Source of the DNA: CAZLPW01 sp964561495
GTDB taxonomy: Bacteria > Fidelibacterota > Marinisomatia > Marinisomatales > UBA1611
Length of the DNA: 64,000 bases
Assembly: GCA_964561495.1 (NCBI GenBank)
Contig: CAZLPW010000002.1
Span: 1-64,000 of the forward strand
Reading direction: 5' to 3'
Shown here: in pieces, positions 27,343 through 36,839 of the stretch
Layout of the letters: each line of letters starts with the position of its first letter
How positions within the stretch are numbered: position 1 is the first letter of the stretch
Position numbers and translations under genes: made by a program
Notes under the pieces: model-generated
Told to the model about the DNA's origin: nothing
The model's database searches: none
What the model saw: the letters and a program-made list of their open reading frames with translations, nothing else

Positions 27343-28346
27343 TAGTAGGAGATTCCTATGCTAAATCTTTTTGGATCAGATAAGTGTTGAAAATTTGTGT
27401 ACCCATAATTAGCGCTAAGAGTTAGTCTTGAAAAAGATATTTTTACACCAGCACCAAAAGAATAATTTTCCTCATTTTTATTAAACTTATACCCCCCTCT
27501 TAAAAAAAGTGTTTCCATATAAGAATACTCAATTCCAGAAACAATATACTCGGCATTATCTACTGGATGATTCAATTGGAAAGAAACAATTACATGGTTT
27601 TTTTGATTAAAAATAGGATCTACTGCTGCACCAATTCGAAAAATTGTTGGAGGAGAAAACTGTTCAAAATTAGAATTCTCAATAATTTCATTGCCTGAAC
27701 TCTTATCAAGTATTCTGTCTTGGTATGAACCTTTTGGAGAAACCTGAGGGCCAAAATGAGATAGTGAGGCACAGAATCTAAGGGATTTATATCCAGTCCA
27801 ATAAAATGTTCCAACATCTAAAAGCATAGAGCTCATATTATAATTATCCAGATCCTCTTCTACATGCTTTAAACTAATTCCGAAGCTAAACCTATCAGTC
27901 ATTTTTGCGCCATAGGAAATTGATATAAAACGATCTTGAAAGATAAAATAGTTCCCAGTCCCAGAGGGAAAATACTCTGTCGTTTCCTCCATTGGTTTCA
28001 TATGCAATATTCCACCACTTATTCCAAGAAAGTTCCTCCCTGAAACTTGACGAATAACACTAAAATAATCATAATTTATTTGAGCAGGCCATTTGATCTG
28101 AGTTACCGAAAATTCAAATGTATCCAACTGGGCAATAACCGCAGGGTTATAGTATACACTTGCAGCGTCCTGATTTAGTGCGACTACAGCCTCACCCATT
28201 CCTACGGCACGAGCGCTTATACCAATGTTCAAAAAAGAAAAAACTGACGTACCAGCCCTTTGTCCGCCAAGAACAGGGAAAAGACTCTGAGCATAAGAGC
28301 TAGCACATAAAAAGATAAAACAAAATTGAAATAATATTCGTTTCAT
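27342..28346 (-). CDS. PorV/PorQ-family outer-membrane protein
   Basis: A 334-residue protein with a signal peptide (FIFLCASSYA, then Gln). The N-terminal stretch 'FLNIGISARAVGMGEAVVAL' plus 'DAASVYYNPAVIA' is the signature of PorV/PorQ proteins, FadL-like 14-strand barrels that shuttle T9SS cargo from the SprA translocon or take part in its surface attachment. The C-terminus has regular strands ending 'RFSIGISY'. It directly follows the TonB-dependent receptor gene (two-base gap). It is one of three PorV/PorQ-like genes in the window, and the only one outside the sprA operon. Confidence 0.8.
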   Translation of the reverse strand: MKRILFQFCFIFLCASSYAQSLFPVLGGQRAGTSVFSFLNIGISARAVGMGEAVVALNQDAASVYYNPAVIAQLDTFEFSVTQIKWPAQINYDYFSVIRQVSGRNFLGISGGILHMKPMEETTEYFPSGTGNYFIFQDRFISISYGAKMTDRFSFGISLKHVEEDLDNYNMSSMLLDVGTFYWTGYKSLRFCASLSHFGPQVSPKGSYQDRILDKSSGNEIIENSNFEQFSPPTIFRIGAAVDPIFNQKNHVIVSFQLNHPVDNAEYIVSGIEYSYMETLFLRGGYKFNKNEENYSFGAGVKISFSRLTLSANYGYTNFQHLSDPKRFSIGISY

Positions 28347-28348
28347 TT

Positions 28349-31102
28349 TTAGAAAGTTGTTTGAATACCTAATTCAATGCCTCTTGGCCTTCTAAACCTT
28401 GAAGGATCTAGGTTTGGGTCAGGTCTGTTTATAAGGTAATATCCTATGATCTCACCCTCATCATAACCTCTACCAGTAAATGGATTGATTCTCCTGGGTA
28501 TGCGCTCATTAAATAAATTTTCAAAATCCATATAAAACTTAAAACCATAACGTCCTCTCTGAAATTTTTTAAATAACTTTAGGTCAACATTTTTTGAAGG
28601 AATCTCGCTCACTTGCGCAAACGGTTGATCATCTTCACGCGGACCCTCATAATATTTTCTTCCATCAACCTCAACAATTTCATCTATTATAGAACGTGTA
28701 TATCTCCTTCCAGACATATATTCTAATCTTAGGGAGAGCCCATAGCCTTTTGGATGATTGTATGATAGATTGGTAAAAAAATTAATGGGTCTATCCCAGC
28801 TCATATAGTTTTCGCCAAGGGGTTTCTCTGACAATTGCCCCGCCTGTACAAGCAGATTATCTAGCGGAGATGAACTCTTCCCAGTGACGATACTATAATT
28901 AAAATTAATATCAGCAAACCAATGTTTGAGTAACCGGCTTTTTAATATTAATTCTACGCCACGGGCTCTGGCATAGTCAGCATTAAAATACATATTGAAT
29001 GATAAGTGCGCATACTTAGGGTTGGATGGCTGAATAGTCTGAGAGGTCTCATAGTCAAACATATCTTTCCAGTATGCTTTTAGTTCAAGAATCTGATCCT
29101 CACTAAATCGGTGTTTAACTCCGATCTCATACTGCACAGTTGTTTTTGGATTTAGGTTGGGATTCCCAAATACTTGATAGGTCGACTGCGCCGTGGAATT
29201 GATCTTTGCATAAACATATTGAAACGTAGGCAACTGTGAAAAGTGACCATAATAAAAATATAGAACATCATTATCTGTTATAGGATGAGAAATACCAAAC
29301 CTTGGACTGAGCCTGGCCTTCATCCGATAAGGATCACCAAACCAAGGAAAAGAAAATGTCTCTTCTTCAAATAATAATCGCGCCTCATCCGTTATAATAA
29401 TACTGCTAGTATCCCCAATAGCATCCTCAACAAATCGCCCAGGTATCCAATAATCAGTTCTGACTCCGATATTTAAATTCATTCCCTGAAACGAAATTTT
29501 ATCTTGTATATAAAACGCACCAAAATAGGTTTTTGCATTATAATTATCATAGTTTGCACCAAATGAAGATGAACCGCTCCATGGCTCATCGATATCCAAG
29601 ACCTGCATATCAGTAATTGTATGCTCAAATCCCATCTTTAGTTTATGCTTGGATAGTGTATGATAGGTCCAGTCAAAATCTAGGCGCATGTTTTCACTAC
29701 TTATATCATACCACTCTGGCGCAAACCCGTGATCATAAAATTCATCTCCATAGGTAATATATATGTTCCCATCCATACTAGTGTTATCAATACTATAATT
29801 GATCGGTTCTAAATCTAATCTTTCCTCATACTCATCCCACATGGCATCCTGAACCGCGCTGTGTTCCATAGTAATAAATTTGCCAATAGTAAACTCGTAA
29901 AATGATCTGTTTGATATTGTATGGCTCCAGTTTAGACTCAATAATCTAGTATCACGGGTAATCGTATTATAATTATCCAATATATTGATATATGCATAGG
30001 GGAAATAGGTAGATGAAAAAGCACGAGGCATAAAATAACCCTGATTAATATTCATAGAAAGATCATAAGACAGAGAAAGCTTTTTCTTTGGATTTAATAT
30101 CCAGCTTAATTTATAAAGTGCATGCCAATCATTATTCTCCCTGATTGCTAGATTCTTCATAATTTGATCTGAACTTGATTCAGACAAAACACCTGAAGAC
30201 CAAAATCTATGAGGATACAACTGGCTCGCTACTGGCAAATTTCCATCATATACCTTGCCATAACCATTCAGAAAAAATGAAAACTTTCCAGGTAGATCAA
30301 TTCCAATTAATTTTGGGAATGACTGTAATAAGGGATCTGGACCACCCAAGTTGAATTCGATTCGATCAGTATTAAACTGATTGGCGAATACCCTGTCACT
30401 TGCATATTTGAAAGCGCCCTCATAGTTTTCCCTACCTTCTTTGAGCTTAATATTGACAATACCAGACATTGCCTGTCCATACTCAGCATTATAACCTCCA
30501 GTTATAATCTCTAATTCTTCAATCGCATCAGCATTAACAAATAAATTACCTGAATAACCAGTTAGCGGATCTTTAACAGAAAAACCATCAACGACAAAAA
30601 GGCTCTCATCGATCCTGCCACCTCGAATATGGATCTCATTATCTTGGGTTGTTACACCAATCTGCTCTGATAAAATATCCTCTACACTCGAGACAACCTT
30701 ATTTGCAATATCTTCTTTCCTTACTCTTACCATTGATGATGTTTCATCTACATCAAAAAGAGGATTTCTACCCAAAACAATAACATCCTCACCAAAACTA
30801 AGTACAGTCTCTTCCATTATAAAATCAAGAACCAATCCCTCTCCTGATTTAAGCCTAATACCAGTTTTTAAAATTATTTTGTACCCTATCATCGAGACTT
30901 CTAGATCATAGTTTCCCGATTGGATCTTTTCTATTTTATATGCACCGTTTTTATCTGATGCTGTCCCATAATATGTACCCTTTAGCATAATGTTAACCCC
31001 AGGTAAACCATCGCCATTTTTGTCTTTAATCTTTCCAGAAATAAACCCAAGCTCTTGGCTCAAAAGAAATACAGGAACTAATAAAAATAGTATTAGCCTC
31101 AA
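28349..31102 (-). CDS. TonB-dependent receptor with N-terminal carboxypeptidase-regulatory-like domain
   Basis: A 917-residue outer-membrane receptor. After the signal peptide (ending LLS, then Gln), residues about 20-95 form a CarboxypepD_reg-like domain ('GKIKDKNGDGLPGVNIMLKG'). Residues about 110-225 are the plug ('EDILSEQIGVTT', 'HIRGGRIDESLFVVDGFSV', 'GGYNAEYGQAMSGIVNIK'). The remainder is a 22-strand-type barrel that ends 'GIELGIQTTF'. It is not followed by a SusD-like gene, so glycan uptake is not indicated. The start overlaps the upstream lipoprotein by four bases. Base composition is richer in G and C here than around 14000-20000. Confidence 0.9.
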   Translation of the reverse strand: MRLILFLLVPVFLLSQELGFISGKIKDKNGDGLPGVNIMLKGTYYGTASDKNGAYKIEKIQSGNYDLEVSMIGYKIILKTGIRLKSGEGLVLDFIMEETVLSFGEDVIVLGRNPLFDVDETSSMVRVRKEDIANKVVSSVEDILSEQIGVTTQDNEIHIRGGRIDESLFVVDGFSVKDPLTGYSGNLFVNADAIEELEIITGGYNAEYGQAMSGIVNIKLKEGRENYEGAFKYASDRVFANQFNTDRIEFNLGGPDPLLQSFPKLIGIDLPGKFSFFLNGYGKVYDGNLPVASQLYPHRFWSSGVLSESSSDQIMKNLAIRENNDWHALYKLSWILNPKKKLSLSYDLSMNINQGYFMPRAFSSTYFPYAYINILDNYNTITRDTRLLSLNWSHTISNRSFYEFTIGKFITMEHSAVQDAMWDEYEERLDLEPINYSIDNTSMDGNIYITYGDEFYDHGFAPEWYDISSENMRLDFDWTYHTLSKHKLKMGFEHTITDMQVLDIDEPWSGSSSFGANYDNYNAKTYFGAFYIQDKISFQGMNLNIGVRTDYWIPGRFVEDAIGDTSSIIITDEARLLFEEETFSFPWFGDPYRMKARLSPRFGISHPITDNDVLYFYYGHFSQLPTFQYVYAKINSTAQSTYQVFGNPNLNPKTTVQYEIGVKHRFSEDQILELKAYWKDMFDYETSQTIQPSNPKYAHLSFNMYFNADYARARGVELILKSRLLKHWFADINFNYSIVTGKSSSPLDNLLVQAGQLSEKPLGENYMSWDRPINFFTNLSYNHPKGYGLSLRLEYMSGRRYTRSIIDEIVEVDGRKYYEGPREDDQPFAQVSEIPSKNVDLKLFKKFQRGRYGFKFYMDFENLFNERIPRRINPFTGRGYDEGEIIGYYLINRPDPNLDPSRFRRPRGIELGIQTTF

Positions 31103-32619
31103 AGTCCGAACTCCTGTCTAAGCACGTATTCAACAAACTTTATAGAAGAACCATTACCCTGCAACTTTGGACGCGTACCATCATGAAGGGGAAGTGTTAA
31201 AAGAACCACCTTACCCGATGACTCAGTGAGCGAAACCTGAAACTGACCGACAGAACAAACGGTTGGGTTTCCCGTCCAGGCATCATTATTTTGGGGATCA
31301 GCCATTTTGTAGATCTGGCGAACACTAGAAAAAGCCTGTTCATCAGGGATAAAACCATATACATCTCTCATGATGATATGGGAGACAGATAAATTTAAAG
31401 TAGAATCAAATGGACAAACAATCTCCCTTCCCGTTCGTATCATACCTCCAGGATTCAAAGTGATAATTGAGTCCATCGGAAACCAGGCAAAAGTTGTATC
31501 TTCGATCTCAACTGGATTGATAAATAAATTCCCCCCCCCTATTACAAAACTTTTTAGGCTTACCTCTGCATCGCGATAGGTGGCGATGAATGCAGCGGGA
31601 TTGAAATAAGCAGAAAACCAAATAACGTGTTTAAAATAATTCAGACTTGCAGTTACATCAGTAGTAGAATAAGGTAAAGCGCTACCAATCTCCCACGTAG
31701 AATATTGCCCATTCCCGACTATAGTATCTAACAAACTACTGTACCAACTAAGAGCATCATTCTCATTGTCAAGTGGATAATCATCTACGATTAGAACATC
31801 ACCAACGACTGGCATAACTTTCCAAACTGATGTTTCTGATGTTACAAGAGTATCAGGGAAATGTATGGTGGAGCTCTTTGCTCCTGCAATATCCTGACAA
31901 TAAATATAAAAAGTATGCTCCCCTGGCTCAAGGCCTGTAAGAGTGTGACTGGTTTGATTACCACTTAGTCGCTGCCAACAAGTGCTACAGGTATCGTCAA
32001 TGGCATAAAAAATATCAGTTATTGTTTCATTACCATCCTGATCAAAAATATCCCAGTTAAATGTTCTAGTAGGAAATGTAAAGCTTGTATCGCCTCTTAC
32101 ATCTTCAACCTGAGGGTTTGAAAGATATCGGAAAGAAATAGTAGGAGCAGAATTGCTGATAGGTAATACAAGCCTTGATGAAGTCGTATCTATATTGCCA
32201 TCATTGTCTTCTGCTCTTATCTCAAAGCTAAAAACATCTAGATCAGAGCGAATTGGAACGTAGAAAACTCCACTCTCAAAATTCGTGAAGGTCCAGACAG
32301 AGTCGGAGCTCCATTTGTAGTGGTAGCCAATTATTTCACCATCAGGGTCTTCACCCCACCAGTGTAGTATTTGTTTACTCGTGGTAATAGTTGTAAAGGC
32401 ATAGTCAAGCGTATCCCATACTCTCAAAGTATCAGGATCCTCACCTATAGCATAAACAATATCCCCATCGGAATCTTCAGCGGCATAGATTGTATCCGTA
32501 GCAATGAGAGAGAGATAGGTCTCTGGATAAATACCAACCGCTCCCACAGATGGATCATCGTAGTCCCACACGCAGGATGAGAGAATAAACAAAACTATTA
32601 ATAAGAGGTGTTTTATCAA
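31099..32619 (-). CDS. Lipoprotein with Ig/FN3-like domains
   Basis: A 506-residue protein with a lipoprotein signal (LFILSSC). Residues about 75-150 ('HWWGEDPDGEIIGYHYKWS', 'RAEDNDGNIDTTSSRLVLP') and 155-260 ('GLEPGEHTFYIYCQDIAGA') are two Ig/FN3-like domains often found in FCB surface proteins. The last 230 residues look like an alpha/beta domain that starts 'GDVLIVDDYPLDNENDALSW' and includes 'VIWFSAYFNP' and 'SFVIGGGNLFINP', similar to glutamine-amidotransferase-like (ThuA/DJ-1-type) folds. No catalytic triad is evident. It is the first gene of the eight-gene envelope operon, 12 bases after a terminator hairpin for the upstream operon. Confidence 0.65.
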   Translation of the reverse strand: MIKHLLLIVLFILSSCVWDYDDPSVGAVGIYPETYLSLIATDTIYAAEDSDGDIVYAIGEDPDTLRVWDTLDYAFTTITTSKQILHWWGEDPDGEIIGYHYKWSSDSVWTFTNFESGVFYVPIRSDLDVFSFEIRAEDNDGNIDTTSSRLVLPISNSAPTISFRYLSNPQVEDVRGDTSFTFPTRTFNWDIFDQDGNETITDIFYAIDDTCSTCWQRLSGNQTSHTLTGLEPGEHTFYIYCQDIAGAKSSTIHFPDTLVTSETSVWKVMPVVGDVLIVDDYPLDNENDALSWYSSLLDTIVGNGQYSTWEIGSALPYSTTDVTASLNYFKHVIWFSAYFNPAAFIATYRDAEVSLKSFVIGGGNLFINPVEIEDTTFAWFPMDSIITLNPGGMIRTGREIVCPFDSTLNLSVSHIIMRDVYGFIPDEQAFSSVRQIYKMADPQNNDAWTGNPTVCSVGQFQVSLTESSGKVVLLTLPLHDGTRPKLQGNGSSIKFVEYVLRQEFGL

Positions 32620-32630
32620 GGTCTAAAAAT

Positions 32631-32663
32631 AAAAAGGGCAAAGTAATACTTTGCCCTTTTTTT
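32631..32663 (-). terminator. Rho-independent terminator closing the T9SS operon
   Basis: A perfect 8-bp GC-containing hairpin, GGGCAAAG / CTTTGCCC, with a five-base loop and A and T tracts on both sides, so it could work in either direction. On the minus strand it lies 14 bases after the stop of the 1380-residue cargo gene. Transcription of the downstream envelope operon (from 32619) would need read-through or a promoter within the short gap. Confidence 0.85.
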
Positions 32664-32677
32664 ATACAATTATAAAG

Positions 32678-35600
32678 TTATTTAATTAGCATCATTTTTT
32701 TATCAGCCATATAAGATCCTGCCTTTATCCTATAAATATATACTCCTGAAGGAACAGCCTGACCCTTATTATTTCTTCCGTCCCAGTTGACAGCATGAAT
32801 ACCAGGGCTAAATGACTGACCATAGACCAGCGTTCTCACCTGACGCCCTAGAGCATCATAAATCATCAGCTTAACATTCTCCTGTGCTCCCAGTTCAAAC
32901 CTAATGTGCGTCTCTGGGTTAAATGGGTTTGGATAGTTGTCGTGTAAGCTGTAGTTGTATGCTATATTTCCAGCTTCATCGTCTACTCCAAGAGCCTGAC
33001 CAATATCATCCATATCTCTAATCTGTATCTTAAAGGTACCGAAGCTATAATTAAATATACCAGAAATATAATCAAGCTGTTGCCCCTCGACAAATTCACT
33101 CATTGCATTGTCTGCCAACATCGTGGCCATATCATCATCTATCAATGTTACAGCGCCACTGGCATCAGTAATCGTCCAGTCAAAACTATTTACCATACTT
33201 ATTGTGACCTGATTCATCTTTACTAATACACCTTCATACGACTCTGGGTCACTATCCTCAGCGCCAAATGCAACATCACTGCAACTAATTAAACTTGGAG
33301 AGGGGACATTGTTCCCCGAGCTATTTACAACAACAGTTGAATTGATCAGTCTTGTGTTTCCGTCAAACTTAAAATGCCAGTCAGGATCAAAATCCTCAAT
33401 AGTCCCTGTAACAGTCACATCATCGCCTCGACTTAGAACAACCATTTCTGGGGTGTCAAATACCAACCCACTCCACTGACCCGTACCATCCTGAAACGCG
33501 TATGAGCTATAACCACTTGAATATTGGGAAGTGTCCGCGGTTACAATCCCGCTTAGTGTGACCTCGCAGCCTTGATAGCGCGTTGTTCCAGACGGCCATG
33601 CGGTTTTCTGAACGTGCTCTATAGTCAGATTATCTGTAACAACAAAGCCCATCTGTTCGTGCTCTATATCATATGGATACATACTCGTCTTGGGCTCACT
33701 TTGATCCTCTCCATCATCCGTAGCAGTTATATAATAATTTACATCGTTACCACTTGAGATAGGAATAGTACCAGTCCATAGAGAGTCCACGTCAGAGTGC
33801 ATAGCCACAGTCTGGTAGGCTCCGCCATCGACTGAATAGTAAATCACGGCGCTAGTGATTGTTGAGTTATCCAATATAACACAAGACACAGACACCTCTG
33901 TATCCTCTGAGGTTGGCGCACAAGGCTCCCTGACAACACCAGATATCGATGGTGGCCCAGCACCAAACACCATATCCTCTGCAAACAATGGACATAGCTT
34001 ATAGGCTGAAGAATCTGCGTAGCTTCCATAGTGGTGATAGACCCATCCCTCCATAGACTGAACTAAAGAACCTAATGGTGGAGGTCCATAGGTGTCAAAA
34101 TACACCTGGATACTATCAGAGTCATCATCGACCAAAACAGATCCAGTACCATCATCCATAGAAAAGACCTCGTACTGATAGTCATTACCATCAACCACCG
34201 CATCCTCAACTCTGACCATAACATTACCCCATTGTTCAGCAGTTGTCGGCCAGCGAAGATCCCCCGTGTTAACTGTGCTTACTGGAGGCAACGTTTCGGT
34301 AAAATCAACTATATCAATCTCACCTATGATAAAAAGCTCTGTCATATTTGCGGGGCCAGTGGAATACTCACCTATATATCCAGCAACTCGTACAATAGCA
34401 CCCATAAGCACATTTCCAAATGCTCCTGGAGCTGGATCATACAATAATATTGCACTCCAAGGACCGCCATTCACATCTGAAAGAATAAATTTCACACCAT
34501 CTCCGGCATAACTAAGACCAACTGGCATCGTGACAACACCCTCTATCAAAACCGTGTCTCCGTCTGAGTAAGAAAAATCAGACACCTCGTCCTCACCCGC
34601 TTTCATAAGATCACTATATAGAACCTGCTGTATCCGCTGGATTCTTGTCGGCTCTGTTGGAAGCCCACTATTGTCCCATGTTATTTCTTCAACCACATCT
34701 CTGGCCAAGCGAGGCTGAATCTTATAATTGCTATAAGTATAATCAAGCACGCCCTCAATATATGCAAGCTCATTATCGGTCTCTGGAAAATAATAATAGT
34801 CCCACTTATCATCGCATCGAGCTGAGCCCGATGTGTTGGATATCTCCCACTCACCATTCCCTAAATCAGGATCAGAGACCACAACATCTTCTACTTTGAC
34901 CAAACAGCCCTCATATGCCTCGCCAATTTCGCCTAAAGACAAAACTGAAGCTGTTATTATTTGATCACTTTCACCATGAACAATCCCAGATGATATATCA
35001 ATCAATTCAGTAAGGTTATAGTACTCTTCGACAGTTCCTGTTAGTGTTACCTCGTCTCCCTCACCAGGACCAGGCACCGAGTTCCCGGCAACGTCTACCC
35101 AGTCAAATAAATCCCAGCCGTCATATTCAAAGCAGACTATTCCATTCCAAGGACCGTCTGCGTCTTGCACGTTCATATATCTGCGTTGGTCAGAGTCCCA
35201 AAATTCTGCTGTAACTACCCCTCTTATTGTCACCTCTTGTTCATATAGTGGGCTTGCGTCATCGCTCGTAGGATCCGCAACAAATTGTATATCATAGATC
35301 GCTGTGATATCACCTAGTGTCTCATTGGTTGATCCAGGAGTCGGAGGATCTAGAAAAACCCAGGTGTCCTCACCATCAGGAACCCTACCATAAGAAATAT
35401 CATCCGACTGAATTCCAAAATCCAATGATATAATTGTATTTCCAGAAGCGTCAGCGATATATATTGTCTCCCCGTCGCTGCTTAGTTTTTCATTGACCTC
35501 TGGAAAACCATTGTTATCCCCAGTATACCACAAAATAAGAAAATCGCCTGCAAGGATTGACGTGTCAGGCGCTATTGTAGTAATCATTCCATCAGTATCA

Positions 35601-36820
35601 CTGAATCCCCAACCTGTAATATTAACAGTCTCTTCACCATAATTATAGAGCTCTACAAAATCTTCGCTCTGTCCAAAAATATCATTGCCACAACAGGTTT
35701 CACTTCCAGCCAAAAATTCATTTACAACAATTGTTGGCATAGGACCAGAGATATCGTGAGGATGGGAGCCTAGGTAGGTCCAAGTATTCTGATCAAGAAC
35801 TATCCACTCTGAATCAGTCTCACTTGTACCCGCAGAACTTGGCCAGTCACCAGCATTGTTAGACACAACACTTGATTTTCTAACCAGAGTATGATTCTTG
35901 GTCGCACTAGTAACACCAGCGACATCCCAACCGTCATCCAATTCTTCATCACTCATATCACCGATTATATCAATAATCGTGTAGGTGTCTTCGGTTGCGC
36001 CTGCTTCGGTTATAGCAAAAACATCATTCCCATTACTTAAATATGTAAATGTTTGATCTCCTTCCGCCTCAATCATCTCATCTGCGTCCTGGTGATATAC
36101 AACATATACATCTCCAGCAGCTAAGATCGTTCCAGATGCAAAAGAAACATTATCAGGATAGTCCCATTGCCCGTTTGTATTGCAACCATTTGAACAGCTT
36201 GACAATGAATAGCCACCAAGGTCAATGTCCTCACCAGTGCCATTATATATTTCTAAATATTTATTGTTGCTTGAACCTTCTGCGTATTCGCTAAAAAACA
36301 ATCCACTCACATCAACTGGTGTCGCAGGCGGAATAACCGTAGAGACAGTATACACCTCATCTCCATCATTTCCACTTGAGTATCCAGCAGCAAGACCAGA
36401 AGCAGAAAACGTTATGTCGCCCTCATCTGTACTTGGTGCTAACCAGTCAAAGATCCACTGGCCAGAAATAGTGCGATCACTTTGTTGTATATAATCACCA
36501 TTGAGCTCAATATCACTTGAACTATTATTCAAGGAAAAACTACCTGAGCTATTATCTCCCGCCTGAGCCGCAGCTTGAAAACCAAAACCACCACTATTTG
36601 TTCCTGTTACAGTTAGAGTAACCTCATAAGTTGTTCCGGGTGTATATTCTGTTGGTAAACCAGTAAAAACAACCGATCCATTTCCACTATTAGCAGAACC
36701 AGCATGGCACGAGGTGCAATTGTTAAAGTTTGGAGCATTGTTAGCATTCCCAGCAGGAGGACCTGCATGGTATGCTACTAAAAACGAACCTAAAAAAAAG
36801 TAAGTAGCTATTCTTTTCAT
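32678..36820 (-). CDS. Giant secreted T9SS cargo: CxxCH (choice-of-anchor V) domain, lamin-tail and OB-fold repeats
   Basis: 1380 residues. A signal peptide leads into a Reeler-like 'choice-of-anchor V' domain with a haem-c-type site C35-T-S-C38-H39 (NNCTSCHAGS). Residues about 170-350 and 365-500 are two lamin-tail domains ('GLFFSEYAEGSSNNKYLEIY' and 'SEDFVELYNYGEETVNITGW'). From about 525 to 1280 come OB-fold-like repeats of the pattern 'V-T-I-R-G-V-V-T' ... 'G-D-E-V-T-L-T-G-T-V', seen four or more times. The last 85 residues are a T9SS type A sorting tail ('NYPNPFNPETHIRFELG' to 'YMADKKMMLIK'). The protein is probably secreted and surface-bound; no nuclease or protease site is visible. Confidence 0.85.
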   Translation of the reverse strand: MKRIATYFFLGSFLVAYHAGPPAGNANNAPNFNNCTSCHAGSANSGNGSVVFTGLPTEYTPGTTYEVTLTVTGTNSGGFGFQAAAQAGDNSSGSFSLNNSSSDIELNGDYIQQSDRTISGQWIFDWLAPSTDEGDITFSASGLAAGYSSGNDGDEVYTVSTVIPPATPVDVSGLFFSEYAEGSSNNKYLEIYNGTGEDIDLGGYSLSSCSNGCNTNGQWDYPDNVSFASGTILAAGDVYVVYHQDADEMIEAEGDQTFTYLSNGNDVFAITEAGATEDTYTIIDIIGDMSDEELDDGWDVAGVTSATKNHTLVRKSSVVSNNAGDWPSSAGTSETDSEWIVLDQNTWTYLGSHPHDISGPMPTIVVNEFLAGSETCCGNDIFGQSEDFVELYNYGEETVNITGWGFSDTDGMITTIAPDTSILAGDFLILWYTGDNNGFPEVNEKLSSDGETIYIADASGNTIISLDFGIQSDDISYGRVPDGEDTWVFLDPPTPGSTNETLGDITAIYDIQFVADPTSDDASPLYEQEVTIRGVVTAEFWDSDQRRYMNVQDADGPWNGIVCFEYDGWDLFDWVDVAGNSVPGPGEGDEVTLTGTVEEYYNLTELIDISSGIVHGESDQIITASVLSLGEIGEAYEGCLVKVEDVVVSDPDLGNGEWEISNTSGSARCDDKWDYYYFPETDNELAYIEGVLDYTYSNYKIQPRLARDVVEEITWDNSGLPTEPTRIQRIQQVLYSDLMKAGEDEVSDFSYSDGDTVLIEGVVTMPVGLSYAGDGVKFILSDVNGGPWSAILLYDPAPGAFGNVLMGAIVRVAGYIGEYSTGPANMTELFIIGEIDIVDFTETLPPVSTVNTGDLRWPTTAEQWGNVMVRVEDAVVDGNDYQYEVFSMDDGTGSVLVDDDSDSIQVYFDTYGPPPLGSLVQSMEGWVYHHYGSYADSSAYKLCPLFAEDMVFGAGPPSISGVVREPCAPTSEDTEVSVSCVILDNSTITSAVIYYSVDGGAYQTVAMHSDVDSLWTGTIPISSGNDVNYYITATDDGEDQSEPKTSMYPYDIEHEQMGFVVTDNLTIEHVQKTAWPSGTTRYQGCEVTLSGIVTADTSQYSSGYSSYAFQDGTGQWSGLVFDTPEMVVLSRGDDVTVTGTIEDFDPDWHFKFDGNTRLINSTVVVNSSGNNVPSPSLISCSDVAFGAEDSDPESYEGVLVKMNQVTISMVNSFDWTITDASGAVTLIDDDMATMLADNAMSEFVEGQQLDYISGIFNYSFGTFKIQIRDMDDIGQALGVDDEAGNIAYNYSLHDNYPNPFNPETHIRFELGAQENVKLMIYDALGRQVRTLVYGQSFSPGIHAVNWDGRNNKGQAVPSGVYIYRIKAGSYMADKKMMLIK

Positions 36821-36839
36821 AATTAAAAACCCTCCTAGT

